Positions 1 through 7,652 of a stretch of DNA of 64,000 bases are shown here, one piece after another. Below the pieces are notes generated by a model. The model had not been told where the DNA came from and searched no databases. It worked only from the letters and a program-made list of their open reading frames with translations. Source of the DNA: an uncultured Prevotella sp. Lineage in GTDB: Bacteria > Bacteroidota > Bacteroidia > Bacteroidales > Bacteroidaceae. The stretch lies in NCBI GenBank assembly GCA_944319795.1, contig CALUFA010000002.1:86296-150295 (forward strand), read 5' to 3'. Made by a program: the position numbers and the translations under genes. The stretch's first letter is position 1. Each line of letters begins with the position of its first letter.

Positions 1-1
1 G

Positions 2-1021
2 AGTCCTACGCGCGAACTGGCTCAACAAATAGACCAGGCTATGCAGGGATTTTCGTATTACATGCCTACGGTAAGCAGCGTTGCCGTTTACGGAGGCAAC
101 GACGGAAGCCGTTACGACCAAGAATATAAAAGCATGAAACTCGGAGCCGACATGATAATAGCTACGCCGGGGCGGCTTATCAGCCACATTACCATGGGCA
201 ACGTCGACCTCGGTAAAGTATCATTCTTCGTGCTCGACGAGGCCGACAGAATGCTTGACATGGGTTTCCACGAGGATATTCTCTCGATAGCAAAGCTCCT
301 GCCGGAGAACTGCCAGACGATAATGTTCTCGGCTACGATGCCCGACAAGATTGAAGACTTGGCACGGACGATATTAAAGAACCCGTCGGTTGTAAAACTC
401 GCCGTAAGCAAGCCTGCCGAGAAAATCAAGCAGTTAGCCTGCGTCTGCCACGAAAACCAAAAGAACGGAGTACTTAAAGACATCTTCAAGAAATACGGAC
501 AGAAGCGCGTTATAATATTCTCAAGCTCGAAAGTCAAGGTTAAAGAGATAAACAAGGCGCTCAAGTCAATGAAGATAAACTGTGGAGAAATGCACTCAGA
601 CCTTATGCAAAGCCAAAGGGACGAAGTGATGTACCTCTTCAAAAGCGGACAAATCGACGTACTCGTCGCAACCGACATCGTAGCACGCGGCATCGACATC
701 GACGACATATCAATGGTTATCAACTACGACGTGCCCCACGACTCGGAAGACTATGTGCACCGCATAGGAAGAACGGCACGCGCCGACCATGACGGCATTG
801 CCATTACGCTTGTACGTGGGAAAGAAGTAGGCGACTTCATGCAGATCGAGAAGTTCCTCGGCTACGAAGTTGAAAAAATACCATTGCCGAAAGGTCTCGG
901 CAAGGCTCCCGAATACAAGGTAATGCCCCGTAGTAAAGGCCGGCATGACGGCAAGAAGGGCGGAAGATACAGGGGGAAAGGCAAGAAAAGCGGTAACAAA
1001 CCTAAAGCACCGCGTAAGTAA
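2..1021 (+). CDS. DEAD-box RNA helicase, RhlE-like (5' truncated)
   Basis: ATP-dependent RNA helicase of the DEAD-box family, probably acting in ribosome assembly or RNA remodelling in the cytoplasm. The frame is open from base 2, so the gene begins before the window; 339 codons are present. Visible in order are motif Ia PTRELA, the GG doublet, TPGRL, motif II DEAD inside VLDEADRMLDMGF, motif III SAT, then the second RecA domain with TDIVARGIDI (motif V) and HRIGRTAR (motif VI). Only motifs Q and I are missing, off the edge. The C-terminus is a Lys/Arg/Gly-rich basic tail as in RhlE-type proteins. Its 3' end overlaps the convergent phosphopantetheinyl transferase gene by about 20 bp. Subfamily assignment is inference. 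Confidence 0.93.
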   Translation, partial: SPTRELAQQIDQAMQGFSYYMPTVSSVAVYGGNDGSRYDQEYKSMKLGADMIIATPGRLISHITMGNVDLGKVSFFVLDEADRMLDMGFHEDILSIAKLLPENCQTIMFSATMPDKIEDLARTILKNPSVVKLAVSKPAEKIKQLACVCHENQKNGVLKDIFKKYGQKRVIIFSSSKVKVKEINKALKSMKINCGEMHSDLMQSQRDEVMYLFKSGQIDVLVATDIVARGIDIDDISMVINYDVPHDSEDYVHRIGRTARADHDGIAITLVRGKEVGDFMQIEKFLGYEVEKIPLPKGLGKAPEYKVMPRSKGRHDGKKGGRYRGKGKKSGNKPKAPRK

Positions 1022-1610
1022 GCACTAAATTATCAAATACTCGATAATCAACGTTCAACGTCTCACCGCGTTGAACGTTTTTTATTACAACGAATCCATT
1101 TGCATTATCCCCTTCAACCGACAATACCCGCATGTCAGCCAGCGCAAGATGGTCTGCCGAATAAATCTTATACAAAGTTTCTTTAGCACACCAGTGCAAC
1201 AGTTTTTCAAGCAATGTCCCGGCTTTCTCGTCAGGGCGCAAGAACTTTCCAGCAATCCGCTCCACCCTGTCATTCAAATACTCAACATCTACCGAGACAT
1301 TGTTACACGGCGACAAAATAACAGCCGCGCAACCTTTCGTATGACTTACGCCTACGTTCATGCCGTTATTAAGAATTGGCTTCCCGTCGGAGTTATGACT
1401 TAATACCACATCATATCCGAGCATTTTATTAAGCAGCAAACGCACCGCCAACACCTCACAACGGCGTTGATACGACTTTAAAAGGCTTATTTCATCCTTC
1501 ATTGCTTCAAGACAAGCATTCCCGGAAAAAAACTCGTCGACGTTTTCTTTTATACTCCACACGCCCAACTTAACGTTCGGGGCGACATCCTTAACAAACA
1601 GCAACGGCAT
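1002..1610 (-). CDS. 4'-phosphopantetheinyl transferase superfamily protein
   Basis: Transfers phosphopantetheine from CoA to a carrier protein serine. The 202-residue protein shows the family signatures: a VSHT motif near residue 88, the Mg-binding pair DVE at 108-110, and WCAKETLYK at 140-148 with the catalytic Lys/Glu. It resembles Sfp/EntD-type enzymes in length more than short AcpS. The start at 1610 (MPLLFVKDV) is preferred over an upstream in-frame ATG at 1649 that would add a Cys-rich, unconserved-looking extension. It follows ssb by 44 bp on the same strand and meets the helicase gene tail to tail with a small overlap. Carrier-protein target unknown; no PKS/NRPS gene is in this window. 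Confidence 0.88.
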   Translation of the reverse strand: MPLLFVKDVAPNVKLGVWSIKENVDEFFSGNACLEAMKDEISLLKSYQRRCEVLAVRLLLNKMLGYDVVLSHNSDGKPILNNGMNVGVSHTKGCAAVILSPCNNVSVDVEYLNDRVERIAGKFLRPDEKAGTLLEKLLHWCAKETLYKIYSADHLALADMRVLSVEGDNANGFVVIKNVQRGETLNVDYRVFDNLVLTYAVL

Positions 1611-1654
1611 AAAACAACAATCACATTTATAATAAAAAGAGAAAAGCACCGCAA

Positions 1655-2059
1655 TTAAAACGGTGCTTCATTCATTGTCGTATCCTTATTCAAACCCTGA
1701 GAGTCTTGCTCGCGCCCCACTTCCCTAACCGGCTTGGGAGAAAGCAGTTCCATATTGTCGGCATAAACCTCGGTTACATAATGGCGTATGCCCTTTTGGT
1801 CGTCATACGTGCGATAGTGTATGCGCCCTTCGACATAAAGTTTATCACCCTTATGAACATACTTTTCCACTATCTTCGCCAAACCGCGGTACATCACGAT
1901 ATTGTGCCAATCCGTCCTATCAGGCACTTGCGTGCCGTTAGGCAAGGTGTATCCGCGCTCCGTAGTAGCCAATGAGAAAGTGGCAACGGCCTGGTCATGG
2001 TCGTAATAACGCACAACCGGTTCCTTGCCCACATTGCCGATAAGCATTATCTTATTCAT
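1655..2059 (-). CDS. ssb: Single-stranded DNA-binding protein
   Basis: Binds single-stranded DNA during replication and repair. The 134-residue protein begins MNKIMLIGNVGKEPVVR, the classic SSB OB-fold start, followed by FSLATTERG, WHNIVMYRGLAKIVEKYV and GDKLYVEGRIHYRTYDD. The C-terminal tail is short and ends in APF rather than the acidic DDDIPF; it keeps the terminal Pro-Phe used for partner binding but is weakly acidic. It lies between a conserved hypothetical gene and the phosphopantetheinyl transferase on the same strand, probably cotranscribed. A second, main ssb elsewhere in the genome is possible. Confidence 0.95.
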   Translation of the reverse strand: MNKIMLIGNVGKEPVVRYYDHDQAVATFSLATTERGYTLPNGTQVPDRTDWHNIVMYRGLAKIVEKYVHKGDKLYVEGRIHYRTYDDQKGIRHYVTEVYADNMELLSPKPVREVGREQDSQGLNKDTTMNEAPF

Positions 2060-2110
2060 AAATCAGGAATTTGAAAAACTAACCAAAATGCCGACGATCA
2101 AAAGAAACGC

Positions 2111-2656
2111 CTACTTCCAAAGTCCTAAATACCTGAACCTGAAGTTCTTTCCCTTGGCTGAGGGGAACTGGCTGCGGCTGTCAACGCGCCCACGCAAATG
2201 CTCCACCATGCGGTTGTAGCAATCAAGACCCGACATCGCCTTGCAATTAACAACGAAATGGGTGTCGCGGTACTCATGCTTACCCGTTACCGGAACAAGT
2301 ACTACGCGCTTGAAATCTAGCGTGCCTTCATACCAACCCGGACGCTCTTCCGTAAGGCGCGCCAAAGCAGGCGACACCTCGTCGCGCTGGTCGCCAGACT
2401 GAATATTGGAACGCAACGCCTTCTTCTGCTTGAAGTCAAGCATAGTAGCCGCCTCGGTCTTTATTATGATGAAATAAACCCTTGGACGTATCTTGTAACG
2501 CTTAGGATAATAAACGCTGCTTGCAACATAATCCCTGATGTCACGCTCTAAATCGGGATTCATCCCTATTTCGTCGATAGAATCCAAAAAAGCAATAGCA
2601 TCGTCGACATTAGTGACTAATGTCTCTCTATCAAAATAACGTAAGTACAGATTCAT
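2111..2656 (-). CDS. Conserved hypothetical protein next to ssb
   Basis: I do not recognise a named family. The start at 2656 (MNLYLRYFDRETLV) is chosen because the 22 residues upstream of it in the open frame are encoded by tRNA-Gly sequence. The 181-residue product is soluble-looking, rich in charged residues, with no signal peptide or membrane segment. Its middle reads as alternating beta strands (RPRVYFIII, RVVLVPV, THFVVNCKAM) and it ends basic (KGKNFRFRYLG). It sits just downstream of a tRNA-Gly gene and 51 bp upstream of ssb, which suggests a cytoplasmic housekeeping protein. No function is assigned. Confidence 0.75.
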   Translation of the reverse strand: MNLYLRYFDRETLVTNVDDAIAFLDSIDEIGMNPDLERDIRDYVASSVYYPKRYKIRPRVYFIIIKTEAATMLDFKQKKALRSNIQSGDQRDEVSPALARLTEERPGWYEGTLDFKRVVLVPVTGKHEYRDTHFVVNCKAMSGLDCYNRMVEHLRGRVDSRSQFPSAKGKNFRFRYLGLWK

Positions 2657-2680
2657 GATTGTATTTTTCTTTTGAAGACG

Positions 2681-2753
2681 AGCGGCAAACGGGACTCGGA
2701 CCCGCGACCTCGACCTTGGCAAGGTCGCGCTCTACCAACTGAGCTATTGCCGC
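2681..2753 (-). tRNA. tRNA-Gly (GCC)
   Basis: On the minus strand a 73-nt cloverleaf folds with acceptor stem GCGGCAA/TTGCCGC, D-loop AGCTCAGTTGGTAGAGC, anticodon stem CGACC/GGTCG around loop TTGCCAA (anticodon GCC) and a GGTCCGAGTCC T-arm. CCA is not encoded. It is the distal of two identical tRNA-Gly copies in the operon. Confidence 0.96.
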
Positions 2754-2780
2754 CTAAAACAATAAAAACATTATATGTTG

Positions 2781-2864
2781 TGAAGAGGAGGAGACTCGAA
2801 CTCCCACGAAACAATTTTCACTACCCCCTCAAAGTAGCGCGTCTACCAATTCCGCCACCTCTCC
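2781..2864 (-). tRNA. tRNA-Leu (GAG)
   Basis: An 84-nt class II tRNA with a long variable arm. Acceptor GGAGAGG pairs with CCTCTTC; the D-arm reads GGCGGAATTGGTAGACGC; the anticodon stem CTACT/GGTAG encloses TTGAGGG, giving anticodon GAG. T-arm GGAGTTCGAGTCTCC. CCA not encoded. Confidence 0.95.
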
Positions 2865-2893
2865 AAACATAAAGTTCATTCTGAATAAACCTG

Positions 2894-2975
2894 TGCCCAG
2901 AACAGGACTCGAACCTGCACGTCGTGAAACACACGCACCTGAAACGTGCGCGTCTACCAATTCCGCCACCTGGGC
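2894..2975 (-). tRNA. tRNA-Leu (CAG)
   Basis: An 82-nt class II tRNA: acceptor GCCCAGG/TCTGGGC, D-arm GGCGGAATTGGTAGACGC, anticodon stem CACGT/GCGTG around TTCAGGT (anticodon CAG), long variable arm and T-arm CAGGTTCGAGTCCTG. CCA not encoded. It lies between the Leu(GAG) and the promoter-proximal tRNA-Gly. Confidence 0.95.
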
Positions 2976-3022
2976 TTGAATCAGGAGGAATTCCTCCAAC
3001 ACGCCATTTATTCAGAATGTTG

Positions 3023-3095
3023 AGCGGCAAACGGGACTCGGACCCGCGACCTCGACCTTGGCAAGGTCGCGCTCTACCAACTGAGCTATTGCCGC
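3023..3095 (-). tRNA. tRNA-Gly (GCC), first of the operon
   Basis: Sequence-identical duplicate of the tRNA-Gly at 2681-2753 (same stems, anticodon GCC). It is the first gene of a four-tRNA operon read Gly-Leu-Leu-Gly on the minus strand, about 40 bp below a strong Bacteroidetes-type promoter. Confidence 0.96.
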
Positions 3096-3133
3096 TTGTT
3101 CCTTTTCACAGGAGCATTTCTCTAAATGCGGTG

Positions 3134-3164
3134 CAAAGATACGGCTTTTTCTGAAACCTGCAAA
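3134..3164 (-). promoter_or_regulatory. Promoter of the tRNA operon
   Basis: On the minus strand TTTG (3164-3161), 19 bp, then TATCTTTG (3141-3134): an exact match to the Bacteroidetes -33/-7 consensus, reading toward tRNA-Gly. Confidence 0.8.
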
Positions 3165-3205
3165 ACTTTTTCCTGTTTTTTTTTCATTTTCGCCTAAAAT
3201 TTCTT

Positions 3206-4378
3206 TCAATCCATGCGATTCCGGTAATCTTCATAGCCAAAAATGCGCAACATTTCGAGCGTGCCGTCCTCATGCGCAAGCGCTATCGACGGATGGGTAA
3301 TTCCGTTAAACATGTTGGTTTTTACGGTTGTATAATGCAACATGTCCTCAAAAATAACGTTGTCGCCGACTTTCAATCCATGAGAGAAACGCCAATATCC
3401 CATAAAATCGCCTGAGAGGCAGCTGTTGCCGCCAAGGCGGTAGACGCAGTCCTCGTTGGCAACGGCATCGTCGGCTCCTTCCAACGTTTCAGCGCCGCGC
3501 ACCGCCGGCCAATAAGGCATCTCAAGGCAATCTGGCATGTGACACGTAAAACTGACGTTGAGTATGGCCGTCTTTATGCCGTGGTCTTCCACGATGTCCA
3601 CCACTTGCGATACGAGCGGCCCGGTCTGCCAGCCGAACGCGCTGCCAGGCTCGAGTATTATATTAAGGTGTGGATACGCCTTGCGGAAATCCTTGAGCGT
3701 CTTTACGAGCAAAGGTATGTCGTAATCCTTACGTGTCATTAGGTGTCCTCCGCCGAAGTTGACCCACCTCAGCTGGTCGAACCAGCGCGAAAACTTGTCC
3801 GTTATGTGCACCAAAGTCCGCGCGAATACGTCCGCACCGCTCTCGCAATGGCAATGGCAGTGGAAGCCTTCGATGCCGTCGGGCAGGCGTTCGGGCAACT
3901 TGTCGGCAGTAACGCCGAAGCGCGTGCCGGGCGCACACGGGTTGTAAAGCGCCGTACCGACCTCGGAATACTCGGGATTAACGCGCAGGCCGAAACTTAA
4001 AGAGCCGTTAGCCGATTTCGCGCGGTCGTGCAAACGGGCATATTGCGAAAGCGAATTGAACGTAAGATGACTTGAGCAGGCGGCTATTTCGTCTATCTCG
4101 TAGTCGGTGTAGGCCGGCGAAAATGTGTGCGCCTTGCTGCCGAACTCGTTGCAAGCCAGCTTTGCCTCGTACAGCGAGCTTGCGGTTGTTGCGCCGATGT
4201 ATTCCCTGAATATGGGGAACGTCTTCCATAACGCGTATGCCTTGAACGCCAAGATTATCTCTACGCCGGCTTCGTCGGCCACTCTTCTTATCAGCTCCAA
4301 GTTGCGGCGCAGCCGCTTTTCCTCAAGCACGTAGCATGGAGCGTGAAGCTCCTCGAATGTATCTAAATTGACTTTCAT
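3206..4378 (-). CDS. nspC: Carboxynorspermidine decarboxylase
   Basis: PLP-dependent decarboxylase that makes norspermidine or spermidine from the carboxylated precursor in the alternative polyamine route. The 390-residue length fits the family. Residues 41-52 (IILAFKAYALWK) carry the PLP lysine K46 in the first strand of the alanine racemase-like barrel; CHCHCESGAD, FGGGH and EPGSAFGW form the phosphate and substrate loops; SCLSGDFMGYW near residue 325 supplies the cross-dimer catalytic cysteine. It has its own promoter and lies upstream of the tRNA operon. The partner carboxynorspermidine dehydrogenase is not in the window. Confidence 0.93.
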   Translation of the reverse strand: MKVNLDTFEELHAPCYVLEEKRLRRNLELIRRVADEAGVEIILAFKAYALWKTFPIFREYIGATTASSLYEAKLACNEFGSKAHTFSPAYTDYEIDEIAACSSHLTFNSLSQYARLHDRAKSANGSLSFGLRVNPEYSEVGTALYNPCAPGTRFGVTADKLPERLPDGIEGFHCHCHCESGADVFARTLVHITDKFSRWFDQLRWVNFGGGHLMTRKDYDIPLLVKTLKDFRKAYPHLNIILEPGSAFGWQTGPLVSQVVDIVEDHGIKTAILNVSFTCHMPDCLEMPYWPAVRGAETLEGADDAVANEDCVYRLGGNSCLSGDFMGYWRFSHGLKVGDNVIFEDMLHYTTVKTNMFNGITHPSIALAHEDGTLEMLRIFGYEDYRNRMD

Positions 4379-4405
4379 CGTCGTTACATGATGTTATTAC
4401 GCTTG

Positions 4406-4437
4406 CAAACTTACGCATTTTTTCGCATAATGACAAA
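4406..4437 (-). promoter_or_regulatory. nspC promoter
   Basis: TTTG at 4437-4434, 20 bp, TAAGTTTG at 4413-4406 on the minus strand; it ends 28 bp above the nspC start. Matches both consensus boxes with canonical spacing. Confidence 0.75.
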
Positions 4438-4470
4438 TTGCGACGGCCATATTCAGAACAAGCCGCAAAC

Positions 4471-4502
4471 AAAAGCCGGCCGGAACGTCTGTCCCGGCCG
4501 GC
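4471..4502 (-). terminator. Intrinsic terminator after the phosphohexomutase gene
   Basis: Perfect 9-bp arms GCCGGCCGG (4475-4483) and CCGGCCGGC (4494-4502) with a 10-nt loop. Read on the minus strand the stem is followed by TTTTGTTTG, so it ends transcription 27 bp past the mutase stop. Confidence 0.9.
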
Positions 4503-4528
4503 TAAGCATTATAATCTTACGAAGCTGA

Positions 4529-6277
4529 TCAACCTAAGTTGAGCGACTTCTTTATTGCCTCTATCTTGTCCTCGGCAGCCTTTGTGCAGCGCTCGTAGCA
4601 TCCGGCGCACTTCATCGTGTCCTTAACCTCGATGTAGAACTTAATCTTAGGCTCGGTGCCCGACGGGCGGACGCTTATCTTCGTCTCGTCGTCGCAGAAC
4701 CACTGGAGCACGTTGCTCGTGGTAGGCATGTCTATCTTGGCAACATTGCCCTCGGCGTCGCGCTGCTCGAGCGTGTTGTAGTCCTTCCACAGCACAACCT
4801 TGCTGCCGCCGAGTTCCTTCGGCGGATTGTTCCTGAAGTCGGTCATCATCTGCTTTATCTCGTCGGCTCCGGTCTTGCCCGGCTTAACGACGTTTACGGT
4901 AAACTCCTTAGAGAAGCCGTATTCAAGATAGATGTCCATTACCAAGTCGTAGAGCGTCTTGCCCTGGTCCTTAGCCCATGCGCAAATCTCGGCGAGCAGG
5001 CAGCATGCCGAAACGGCGTCCTTATCGCGCACGAAGTCCTCTGCCAAGAAGCCGTAGCTCTCCTCGCCGCCGCCTATGTACTGCTGCTTTCCTTCCGAAA
5101 GGGCAATCTCGCGCGCAATCCACTTGAAGCCGGTGTAGCAGTCGCGCATCTCGATGTGCTGCTTCTCGGCCACCTTGCGGATAACCTCGGTGGTAACGAT
5201 GGTCTTCACGATGAAATCGGTCGGCTTCATCAGGCCCATTGCCTGGCGGTTCCTTATTATATAATAGAGGAATATCAGGCAAGTCTGGTTGCCGTTGATG
5301 AGTATCCACTCGCCCTTGTCGTTCTTGCAGGCCATGCCCACGCGGTCGGCGTCGGGGTCGCTGGCCATTACGATGTCGGCGTCAAGGGCCTTAGCGTCGC
5401 GCAGCGCGAGCGAGAGGGCCTCGCCGTTCTCGGGGTTCGGGCTTACAACCGTGGGGAAGTCGCCGCTCTTAACCATCTGCTCCTCAACGCAGTGTACGTT
5501 CTCAAATCCCCAGAGCTTCAGCGAGCGCGGAATGAGCATCATGCCCGTGCCGTGCAGCGGAGTGTAGACTATCTTCAGATCCTTTTGGCGCTTGATGACT
5601 TCCGGGTCGATTGATATTCCGTGGATGAGGTCGAGGTAAACCTTGTCGATTTCCTCGCCGATAATCTCGATCAAGTCCTTGTTGCCGTTGAACTTAACGT
5701 CCTCGACCTTGACCTTGTTCACCTCGTCGATGATACCCGTGTCGTGCGGGGCAAGCACCTGTGCGCCGTCCTCCCAGTAAGCCTTGTATCCGTTGTACTC
5801 CTTCGGGTTGTGGCTCGCCGTGATGTTCACACCGCTCTGGCAGCCCAAATGGCGTATTGCGAACGAGCACTCGGGCGTGGGGCGCATGTCGTCGAACAAA
5901 TAAACCTTGATGCCATTGGCCGAGAATATGTCGGCAACGGTCTCGGCGAACAGCCGGCTGTTGTTGCGGCAGTCGTGGCACACTACGACGGAAATCTGCT
6001 CGCGGTCGGCGAAATTCTTCTTCAAGTAGTTTGCGAAGCCCTGTGTGGCCATACCTACGGTATAGATGTTCATACGGTTGCTGCCTGCGCCCATAATGCC
6101 GCGGAGACCGCCCGTGCCGAACTCCAAGTTCTTATAGAAGCTCTCTATCAAGTCGGTCTTGTCTTCCTTGTCAAGCATTTCCCTTACGGCTTTCTGGGTG
6201 TCTGCGTCAAAAACCGGTGTGAGCCACTGCTTGGCTTTGGCCTCACACAAAGCAATCAATTCTGAGTTATTCTCCAT
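4529..6277 (-). CDS. Phospho-sugar mutase (phosphoglucomutase/phosphomannomutase)
   Basis: Interconverts hexose 1- and 6-phosphates, feeding nucleotide-sugar and storage glycan synthesis in the cytoplasm. The 582-residue protein belongs to the PgcA-like branch of the alpha-D-phosphohexomutases. Visible signatures: GTGGLRG at 54-60, the phosphoserine loop TASHNPKEYNGYK with S155, the Mg loop DPDADRVG near residue 310, the sugar loop GGEESYGF near 400, and the phosphate loop RPSGTEPK near the C-terminus. It is monocistronic, bounded by its own terminator, with a -7 box about 100 bp upstream. Whether glucose or mannose phosphate is preferred cannot be read from sequence. Confidence 0.95.
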   Translation of the reverse strand: MENNSELIALCEAKAKQWLTPVFDADTQKAVREMLDKEDKTDLIESFYKNLEFGTGGLRGIMGAGSNRMNIYTVGMATQGFANYLKKNFADREQISVVVCHDCRNNSRLFAETVADIFSANGIKVYLFDDMRPTPECSFAIRHLGCQSGVNITASHNPKEYNGYKAYWEDGAQVLAPHDTGIIDEVNKVKVEDVKFNGNKDLIEIIGEEIDKVYLDLIHGISIDPEVIKRQKDLKIVYTPLHGTGMMLIPRSLKLWGFENVHCVEEQMVKSGDFPTVVSPNPENGEALSLALRDAKALDADIVMASDPDADRVGMACKNDKGEWILINGNQTCLIFLYYIIRNRQAMGLMKPTDFIVKTIVTTEVIRKVAEKQHIEMRDCYTGFKWIAREIALSEGKQQYIGGGEESYGFLAEDFVRDKDAVSACCLLAEICAWAKDQGKTLYDLVMDIYLEYGFSKEFTVNVVKPGKTGADEIKQMMTDFRNNPPKELGGSKVVLWKDYNTLEQRDAEGNVAKIDMPTTSNVLQWFCDDETKISVRPSGTEPKIKFYIEVKDTMKCAGCYERCTKAAEDKIEAIKKSLNLG

Positions 6278-6376
6278 ACTATTATTTAAATATTGATGAT
6301 TTTGTGTTACAAGGGATTATGCCGTGTTACACGGAACATGCATGCCGCAACGTTCCGCCAACGGCTTATCTTGCTA

Positions 6377-6384
6377 CAAAGATA
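6377..6384 (-). promoter_or_regulatory. -7 box upstream of phosphohexomutase
   Basis: TATCTTTG on the minus strand, about 100 bp from the start codon. No clear TTTG at the expected -33 spacing, so the call rests on one box. Confidence 0.5.
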
Positions 6385-6517
6385 ACAAATAAAATTAAAA
6401 CAATAAGCATGGATGTAATATTTTTTACTTTTTTCATTGATTTTTCATGACAATTTCACTCCTTATGCATTGTCGCGCAATACGCTGTACGGCAAGTCTG
6501 AAATCGGCCCGTCTTGC

Positions 6518-6598
6518 AAAAGGCGTCATTCCGCAATGCAAGAGGCCACCTTTTACAGCCTAAGAGACCGCCTTTTGCGGCATAAAAGACCGCCTTTT
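6518..6598. repeat. 22-bp-period array, copy R1 (4 units, 81 bp)
   Basis: Four 15-bp units (aaaaggcgtcattcc, aagaggccacctttt, aagagaccgcctttt, aaaagaccgcctttt) separated by 7-bp spacers gcaatgc, acagcct and gcggcat. Same period and length as copies at 10656, 26063, 36969 and 41195. Confidence 0.85.
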
Positions 6599-6701
6599 AT
6601 AACACATTGATAATCAACTCGATACGCAATAGTTGATAATAAGCCTTACAAATAACAATTCGTTTAGCCCGATTTTATTTTCAGCTTCGCCCGATTTGCG
6701 T

Positions 6702-6709
6702 TATCTTTG
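6702..6709 (+). promoter_or_regulatory. -7 box of the GSCFA gene
   Basis: TATCTTTG ending 5 bp before the first in-frame ATG (6715). Initiation a few bases downstream would put the RNA 5' end at or beside that ATG, so the usable start is probably 6733, or the message is leaderless. The box ends a promoter module (6671-6709) shared with 27.2 kb and 38.9 kb. Confidence 0.65.
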
Positions 6710-6732
6710 CACGCATGACAAAGATGCAATTC

Positions 6733-7527
6733 ATGACAAAGGTGGCGATAGACGAACCCGACTTCATGATCGGGCCGTGCGAAGAAATGCTGTTCGTAGG
6801 CTCGTGCTTCGCCGACAACATCGGGCGGAGGTTCAAGGAAGAGAAGTTCCGCGCCACGGTGAACCCATACGGCGTGATGTACAACCCGGCAAGCATACTG
6901 CACACGGTCGAACGGTGCGCCGCCGCGCCGCGCGTGGCGCTGTTCACGCTCGGCACCAACCACGTCTACATACTAAACGAAACGGGCGAGATAGTAGACA
7001 ACTGCGCCAAACGCCCCCAACGGCTCTTTACGGAAAGGGAGCTGACTATCGACGAGTGCGCCGACTACCTCGGCCGGGCCGTCGACGTACTTGTAGGCCG
7101 CCGCAGCGACGTAAAGGTAGTCGTAACCGTAAGCCCCATACGCTACGCCAAATACGGATACCACGGCAGCCAGCTGTCAAAAGCCATGCTGCTCATCGCC
7201 GCCGATAAGTTGGTGAAGGAACGGCCCGGCACGGTAAGCTACTTCCCTGCTTACGAGATAGTCAACGACGAGCTGCGCGACTACCGCTTCTACTCCCCCG
7301 ACATGCTCCATCCCTCGACACAGGCCGTTGAATACATCTGGGAAGTATTCTCCGAAGCCTACTTCTCGCCCGAGGCGAAACGCTTCATCGAAGAATGGCG
7401 GCCGCTAAAAGAAGCCTTGGGGCACAAACCGTTCCACCCCGAGTCGGCGGAATATAAGGAATTTATGAATAAAACAATGTTAAAAGTTAAGGCGCTTTCG
7501 GAAAAATATCCGAACTTTGCGTTTTAA
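6733..7527 (+). CDS. GSCFA domain protein (SGNH-hydrolase-like)
   Basis: Member of the GSCFA family (PF08885), common in Bacteroidetes and related to SGNH hydrolases; substrate unknown. The name motif GSCFA is present about 22 residues in, in LFVGSCFADNIGRRF; TVNPYGVMYNP follows, and the C-terminal half carries the SPDMLHPS block that would supply the Asp/His pair. There is no signal peptide, so it is probably cytoplasmic. In-frame ATGs lie at 6715, 6724 and 6733; I chose 6733 because the promoter box at 6702-6709 leaves no room for a leader before 6715. It stands upstream of murF-alr on the same strand, as in other Bacteroidales as far as I recall, which hints at a cell-envelope role. Confidence 0.88.
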   Translation: MTKVAIDEPDFMIGPCEEMLFVGSCFADNIGRRFKEEKFRATVNPYGVMYNPASILHTVERCAAAPRVALFTLGTNHVYILNETGEIVDNCAKRPQRLFTERELTIDECADYLGRAVDVLVGRRSDVKVVVTVSPIRYAKYGYHGSQLSKAMLLIAADKLVKERPGTVSYFPAYEIVNDELRDYRFYSPDMLHPSTQAVEYIWEVFSEAYFSPEAKRFIEEWRPLKEALGHKPFHPESAEYKEFMNKTMLKVKALSEKYPNFAF

Positions 7528-7652
7528 AAGCAAACAAGTGACAAGCAAACAAGTGACAAGTGACAAGTGACAAGCAGACAAGTTATCAGCAACAAGACAA
7601 ATCTCCTGGTCTGCTTGTCTGCTGGTCAACTCGTCTGCTAAAAATAAAATAT
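7528..7652 (+). repeat. ACAAGTG-type simple repeats ahead of murF-alr
   Basis: The leader consists of a direct repeat gcaaacaagtgacaa twice, four gtgacaa units and, after a short gap, an inverse stretch rich in CTTGTCTGCT that can pair with AGCAGACAAG. It stays open in frame, but no start in it is supported. A similar CTTGTCTGC stretch occurs at 60572-60602. Confidence 0.6.

Larger units (their letters stand above)
6278..6732. other. Divergent intergenic region with repeat array and two promoters
   Basis: Gene-free stretch between the divergent phosphohexomutase and GSCFA genes. It holds a TATCTTTG -7 box for the mutase (6377-6384, minus), a four-unit 22-bp array (6518-6598) and the GSCFA promoter module (6671-6709). 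The sequence between these is AT-rich and otherwise unremarkable. Confidence 0.7.

Noticed and set aside
2672-3209. Several ORFs of 65-76 residues around 2.7-3.2 kb
   Set aside because: They lie over tRNA genes and repeat the tRNA sequence in translation.
5621-6265. 214-residue plus-strand ORF opposite the phosphohexomutase
   Set aside because: Antisense shadow; no start signal and valine-rich composition typical of complementary frames.
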